Assembly (NCBI RefSeq): GCF_000968055.1
Contig: NC_022538.1
Location: forward strand, 558,001-622,000
Direction of reading: 5' to 3'
DNA from: Alteracholeplasma palmae J233
GTDB lineage: Bacteria; Bacillota_I; Bacilli_A; Acholeplasmatales; Acholeplasmataceae
DNA: 64,000 nt
Position numbers and translations under genes: made by a program. Numbering within the stretch: the stretch's first letter is position 1; each line of letters starts with the position of its first letter. Below the pieces are notes generated by a model. The model ran no database searches, was not told the DNA's origin, and saw only the letters and a list, made by a program, of their open reading frames with translations. Shown here piece after piece: positions 60,633-64,000 of the stretch.

Positions 60633-61289
60633 ATGTATAGAGCTGAAGAAGATTATTTAAAACTAATCTATGAACTATCAGTTGAACAAAACAAACCACT
60701 CATTAAAAATAATGAGATAGCAGAGGCTTTTGGATATACGGATCAAAGCGTTAATGAAATGGTTAAGAAATTAGTTAATAAAAAACTGGTTAAATTTGAA
60801 CCATATAAAGGTGTTTCATTAACAGAAAAAGGAAACGAAGAAGCTATCCGTATGATACGTGCACACAGAATATGGGAAGTTTTTTTAACTAAAGAACTTA
60901 AAATATCATGGCAAGATGTTCATGAAGATGCAGAAAAATTAGAACATGCATCTAGTGAAGCATTAATAGAAAAATTATACAAATATCTAGGTAATCCAGA
61001 GTACTGTCAACATGGCAATCCTATTCCTGATATTAATGGAAATATTAAAGAAATAGCAACCCTAACTTTAGCAGAAACAAATGAAGGTGACACTTTTATG
61101 ATTAAAAGAGTTTTAGATCATAAAGAACTATTAAAGTATTTAGATGAAAGAGGTATCCATTTAGAAATGGAACTCAAGGTTGTTAAAAAAGATAGTTTCA
61201 ATGGATATTTAAAAGTTGAAGTAGATGGGAAAGTTTTACCAATTACAGAAAGAGTTTCTCATATGCTTTTTGGCATTAAACACCAGTAG
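60633..61289 (+). CDS. DtxR/MntR-family metal-dependent repressor
   Basis: 218 aa. Winged helix (about 1-65: EEDYLKLIYEL, QSVNEMVKKL recognition helix), metal-binding/dimerisation domain (about 66-140) with AHRIWEVFL, EHASSEAL and EYCQHGNPIP (Cys/His ligands), and a C-terminal SH3/FeoA-like domain. Full three-domain DtxR/IdeR/TroR form, longer than the two-domain MntR (~142 aa). It most likely binds the two TTAAGG-N4-CCTTAA operators at 56603 and 56676 with bound metal. Separate promoter; terminator overlaps its stop codon. Confidence 0.92.
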   Translation: MYRAEEDYLKLIYELSVEQNKPLIKNNEIAEAFGYTDQSVNEMVKKLVNKKLVKFEPYKGVSLTEKGNEEAIRMIRAHRIWEVFLTKELKISWQDVHEDAEKLEHASSEALIEKLYKYLGNPEYCQHGNPIPDINGNIKEIATLTLAETNEGDTFMIKRVLDHKELLKYLDERGIHLEMELKVVKKDSFNGYLKVEVDGKVLPITERVSHMLFGIKHQ

Positions 61290-61297
61290 GTGTTTTT
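61278..61297 (+). terminator. intrinsic terminator overlapping the DtxR gene stop
   Basis: AAACACC (61278-61284), AGTA loop, GGTGTTT (61289-61295), further T. The stop codon lies inside the hairpin. Confidence 0.7.
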
Positions 61298-61337
61298 TAT
61301 TGTTTAAGGAATAAAAAAGGTAACTTAATCTAAAGTA

Positions 61338-61346
61338 TGTTAAAAT
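61338..61346 (+). promoter_or_regulatory. extended -10 promoter of gnd-zwf
   Basis: TGTTAAAAT, 38 nt before the start codon. Confidence 0.5.
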
Positions 61347-61384
61347 ATATATGAAATTAAAAAAGTGTAGAAAGAGGATTTAAA

Positions 61385-62287
61385 ATGAAAATACATTTAA
61401 TTGGTTTAGGCAAAATGGGAAGTAATTTAGCATTGAACCTAAAAGATCATGGACATGAAGTGATTGGATATGATCCATCTGAACAAGTTAGAAAAACAAT
61501 ATCAGAAACAGGAATCGTAGTTAAAAATTCTATTGATGAATTATTAAAAAATACAAATAAAGATAGAACAATTGTCTGGTTACTTGTGCCTAATCAATAT
61601 GTAGATGATGTGATTAATCAAGTAAAACCTTACTTAAAACCAAATGATATTATCGTTGATGGTGGAAACTCTAACTTTAATTTAAGTCTTAAACGCTATG
61701 AATCACTTTTACTAGAACAAATTGACTTTGTAGATGTAGGAACCTCAGGTGGGACCTTTGGTGCTAGAAATGGTGCATGCTTAATGATCGGTGGCACAAA
61801 AGAAAATTTTGAATATTTAGAAAAAGTATATAAAGATATATCAGTTCCTAATGGCTATGGTTATATGGGAAGTCCTGCTTCAGGACACTTCACTAAGATG
61901 GTTCATAACGGTATTGAGTATGGCATGATGCAAGCTATAGGTGAAGGTTTTGATTTATTAGAAAATTCTAATTTTAAAAACTTAGACTATAAAAAAATTG
62001 CTCAAGTATGGAATAATGGTTCTATCATTGAATCAGCACTTATTGGATATATAGAAAGTGCTTTTGATAAAGATAGTCACCTAGATGAAATTGAAGGAAG
62101 AATTGATGATTCTGGTGAAGGTATGTGGATGATAGAAGAAGCATTAAAAGCTAAAGTCTCCTTACCAGTCATTACCCAATCCCTATTTTCTCGATATAAA
62201 TCTAAAGATGAAGACAAATTTGGTGAAAAAGTGGTTGCGGCTATGAGAAAGGAATTCGGCGGACACGCTGTTTACAAAAAGAAATGA
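61385..62287 (+). CDS. gnd: 6-phosphogluconate dehydrogenase, decarboxylating, short (NAD-type) form
   Basis: 300 aa, the short form (YqeC/GntZ/GndA-like) rather than the ~470-aa classical one. Oxidises 6-phosphogluconate to ribulose-5-P. Seen: Rossmann GLGKMGSNLALNL near 7, VDGGNSNF near 97, substrate motif DVGTSGGTFGARNG near 118, GHFTKMVHNGIEYGM near 167 (catalytic Lys, His/Asn), and SALIGYIESAF. Cofactor preference NAD is known for this subfamily. The last four bases overlap the zwf start, so the two oxidative pentose-phosphate steps are coupled; no separate 6-phosphogluconolactonase gene is here. Confidence 0.9.
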   Translation: MKIHLIGLGKMGSNLALNLKDHGHEVIGYDPSEQVRKTISETGIVVKNSIDELLKNTNKDRTIVWLLVPNQYVDDVINQVKPYLKPNDIIVDGGNSNFNLSLKRYESLLLEQIDFVDVGTSGGTFGARNGACLMIGGTKENFEYLEKVYKDISVPNGYGYMGSPASGHFTKMVHNGIEYGMMQAIGEGFDLLENSNFKNLDYKKIAQVWNNGSIIESALIGYIESAFDKDSHLDEIEGRIDDSGEGMWMIEEALKAKVSLPVITQSLFSRYKSKDEDKFGEKVVAAMRKEFGGHAVYKKK

Positions 62288-63639
62288 AAACTAAGAAGTT
62301 AATCATTACAATTTTTGGTTCAACAGGAGATTTAACAGCTAGAAAACTTCTACCTGCAATTACAAATTTAACAAAAAATAAAGAAATATCAAAAGATGTT
62401 TTAATACTTGCCTTAGGAAGAAGAGAGTATACAAAAAAAGATTATCTAGACTATATGCAAACTTTAACAAGTAGTAAACTAGACAGAGATTTCTTAGAAG
62501 ATCACTTAGAATATTTTAAGATGCAAATCACTGAATTAAATGATTATCACAGTTTAAAAAATAAGATTAATGAATATAGTGATAGAAACACTCAAAATTT
62601 ATTTTATTTAGCAATCGGACCAGAATTATTAGAAAATGTTTCTAAAAATATTTTTGAAAGTAAACTAGTTGAAAAACTTAGCGATCGTATTATTTTTGAA
62701 AAGCCTTTTGGACACAACTATGATAGTGCTAAAGAAATCAATCAAATGCTATGGCAATATTTTAAAGAGCAACAAATTTATAGAATAGATCATTATCTTG
62801 GAAAAGAAATGGTAAGAAATATTGTTAACTTAAGATTCGGCAATAAAATTTTTGAGCATATTTGGAATAAAGACAACATTGCAAGTATTACAGTTCTTGC
62901 CAAAGAAGAAGAAGGCATCTTAAATAGAGCGGGTTACTATGATACTGCAGGAGCCCTTAAAGATATGGTTCAAAGCCATTTATTACAAGTACTTTCTTTA
63001 ATTGTGATGGATACACCATTAGAAAATACAAGTGAAGCAATTAAAGATAAAAAACTAGAAGTATTAAATCATTTAGAATTCGATTCTAAACTCTCTTTTT
63101 TAGGACAATATGAAGGATACTTACAAGAAAAAAATATACCAGCAACATCTCAAACTGATACATTTGTATTTTTAAAAGCTGAACTTCACAGTAAATTATT
63201 TGAAAATGTTCCTTTATATCTTTTAACAGGAAAAAAGCTAGATGAAAAAAAATCACAAATTATTATTGAATTTAGATCAGTTTCTAATCAACTTAATTTA
63301 GAAAAAGAAACAAATAAACTCTATATTGATATTTCACCAAATGAAGGGGTTAGATTCAACTTAAATCATAAAGTATTTGGACTAAATGATGAGAGTGCTA
63401 CTTCTGATATGAAATATAGTATTAAAGATAATTTAAAAGATGAACTACCAGAAGCATATGAAAAAATGATTTTAGATGCCATAAACGGAAATAATCAATT
63501 ATATGTTCGCTGGGATGAAATTGAACAGTCTTGGCGCTTAATTGATCAACTGGTGAATCAAGAACTAGACTTTATTCGTTATAAGACATTTGATGAGCTT
63601 AAAGAAAGAATTAAAAAAACAGAAAAAATTGATTTATAA
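62284..63639 (+). CDS. zwf: glucose-6-phosphate 1-dehydrogenase
   Basis: 451 aa, slightly short for the family (~480-500). Seen: N-terminal FGSTGDLTARKLLPAI near 11 (cofactor binding), EKPFGHNYDSA near 138, catalytic RIDHYLGKEMVRNI near 167-180, RAGYYDTAGALKDMVQSH near 218. Makes 6-phosphogluconolactone and NAD(P)H. Start ATG overlaps gnd by 4 nt (ATGA). A terminator follows. Confidence 0.95.
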   Translation: MKTKKLIITIFGSTGDLTARKLLPAITNLTKNKEISKDVLILALGRREYTKKDYLDYMQTLTSSKLDRDFLEDHLEYFKMQITELNDYHSLKNKINEYSDRNTQNLFYLAIGPELLENVSKNIFESKLVEKLSDRIIFEKPFGHNYDSAKEINQMLWQYFKEQQIYRIDHYLGKEMVRNIVNLRFGNKIFEHIWNKDNIASITVLAKEEEGILNRAGYYDTAGALKDMVQSHLLQVLSLIVMDTPLENTSEAIKDKKLEVLNHLEFDSKLSFLGQYEGYLQEKNIPATSQTDTFVFLKAELHSKLFENVPLYLLTGKKLDEKKSQIIIEFRSVSNQLNLEKETNKLYIDISPNEGVRFNLNHKVFGLNDESATSDMKYSIKDNLKDELPEAYEKMILDAINGNNQLYVRWDEIEQSWRLIDQLVNQELDFIRYKTFDELKERIKKTEKIDL

Positions 63640-63654
63640 TTAATTTAAAGTATA

Positions 63655-63714
63655 GTACTTAATCAAGTATTTTAGTTTTTAAAACTAAGAAAAAGGATTA
63701 GGTACTTTTTATTT
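63655..63714 (+). terminator. probable intrinsic terminator after zwf
   Basis: AGTACTTAATC near 63656-63664 pairs with GATTAGGTACT near 63697-63706 (one G-U), enclosing a second hairpin TTTTAGTTTTTAAAACTAAG; T-run at 63706-63710. Confidence 0.7.
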
Positions 63715-63780
63715 ATCCATAAAAATTCACATATTTTAATTATATGGTCAAAACTTCTCTAACTAAATAGGGCTAAAACG

Positions 63781-63789
63781 TGCTATAAT
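63781..63789 (+). promoter_or_regulatory. extended -10 promoter of the carboxypeptidase gene
   Basis: TGCTATAAT, 31 nt before the start codon. Confidence 0.6.
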
Positions 63790-63819
63790 AATAAAGAATA
63801 TATTTTATTAGGAGGCACA

Positions 63820-64000
63820 ATGGAAAATTATATAAAAATTTATAATGATACTAAAAATAAGATAAGAGCTTATAAATATGCACTATGGTTGATTTCATGG
63901 GATCAAGAAACAGAAAGCCCTAAAAAAGCAATTGATTATATGAGCGAACAAGTATCAATATTATCAGAAGAACTTTATAATGTTGAATCAAGCATAGACT
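63820..64000 (+). CDS. M32 (Taq-type) metallocarboxypeptidase, N-terminal part, cut by the window end
   Basis: 60 codons are visible. ATG at 63820 with GGAGG 4 nt before it. The N-terminal helix with ALWLISWDQETESP then SEQVSILSEELY is the signature start of M32 carboxypeptidases (thermostable carboxypeptidase 1 family), whose zinc motif HExxH lies beyond the window. Removes C-terminal residues from peptides in the cytosol. Completes a set of peptidases with PepT and TldDE in this stretch. Confidence 0.75.
   Translation, partial: MENYIKIYNDTKNKIRAYKYALWLISWDQETESPKKAIDYMSEQVSILSEELYNVESSID

Noticed and set aside
1-64000. Mycoplasma code (TGA as Trp)
   Set aside because: Many genes end at TGA exactly where the family should end and Trp residues at conserved sites are all TGG.
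1-64000. tRNA, rRNA or other housekeeping RNA genes
   Set aside because: Intergenic gaps are short and none shows a tRNA cloverleaf or rRNA-like sequence.

Overview
The window is very AT-rich (standard genetic code: TGA is used as a stop, for example at 4094-4096 and 8535-8537, and Trp is TGG), compactly packed, mostly on the + strand, with many 1-11 nt gene overlaps and short U-tract terminators. Together with protein flavour (SipW-type signal peptides ending in F-A-W-F, glutamine synthetase of the 445-residue Bacillus type, orphan AAA ATPases, a short 6-phosphogluconate dehydrogenase) this suggests an Acholeplasma-like member of the Mollicutes/Bacillota that has kept code 11. The genus call is inference; no rRNA or tRNA is present to anchor it.

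Layout. 1-2.7 kb: glmM-glmU (UDP-GlcNAc synthesis). 2.7-4.6 kb: an AAA ATPase plus a broken TOPRIM-like partner, flanked by two similar terminators (likely decayed defence module). 4.8-8.5 kb: glnA, then a three-gene secreted/membrane cluster (DUF6973-like, frameshifted metallophosphoesterase, HtrA-like protease). 8.7-15.4 kb: a giant SWIM-SNF2 helicase, a Cof-type HAD phosphatase, NADH oxidase.

15.6-31.3 kb is the most remarkable part: a self-contained cyclic-di-GMP surface-protein module. Two EAL proteins (one with all catalytic residues, one degenerate) precede a c-di-GMP-I (GEMM) riboswitch that leads a seven-gene unit: three TasA-like/anchored proteins, a SipW-like signal peptidase, a membrane-anchored McrB-like AAA+ ATPase, a DUF2357/McrC-like protein without visible nuclease, and a second SipW-like peptidase. 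A second GEMM riboswitch follows and leads two more SipW-type substrates, one carrying about nine CBM5/12-like repeats. A PAS-GGDEF protein with an intact GGDEF motif closes the block. Each riboswitch ends in an intrinsic terminator, so c-di-GMP made and degraded by the flanking enzymes plausibly sets expression of the surface fibre/adhesin genes.

31.3-46.0 kb: metNIQ methionine importer (- strand), a lone AAA ATPase, rnhA, pepT, an aldehyde dehydrogenase, a heterodimeric ABC exporter pair, tldD-tldE, a DegV protein, and a NYN/LOTUS RNase-like protein. 46.1-56.4 kb: an orphan Wzz-like membrane protein and a 2928-residue surface protein built from seven InlB-type B repeats followed by about nine parallel beta-helix modules; its DNA contains a ~2.75 kb higher-order duplication. 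56.4-61.3 kb: remnant of an IS3-family transposase, then a Mn/Zn/Fe ABC transporter operon with two palindromic operators that match the DtxR-family regulator encoded just downstream. 61.4-63.6 kb: NAD-type 6-phosphogluconate dehydrogenase and glucose-6-phosphate dehydrogenase. The window ends inside an M32 (Taq-type) carboxypeptidase gene. No CRISPR array, tRNA or rRNA was seen.
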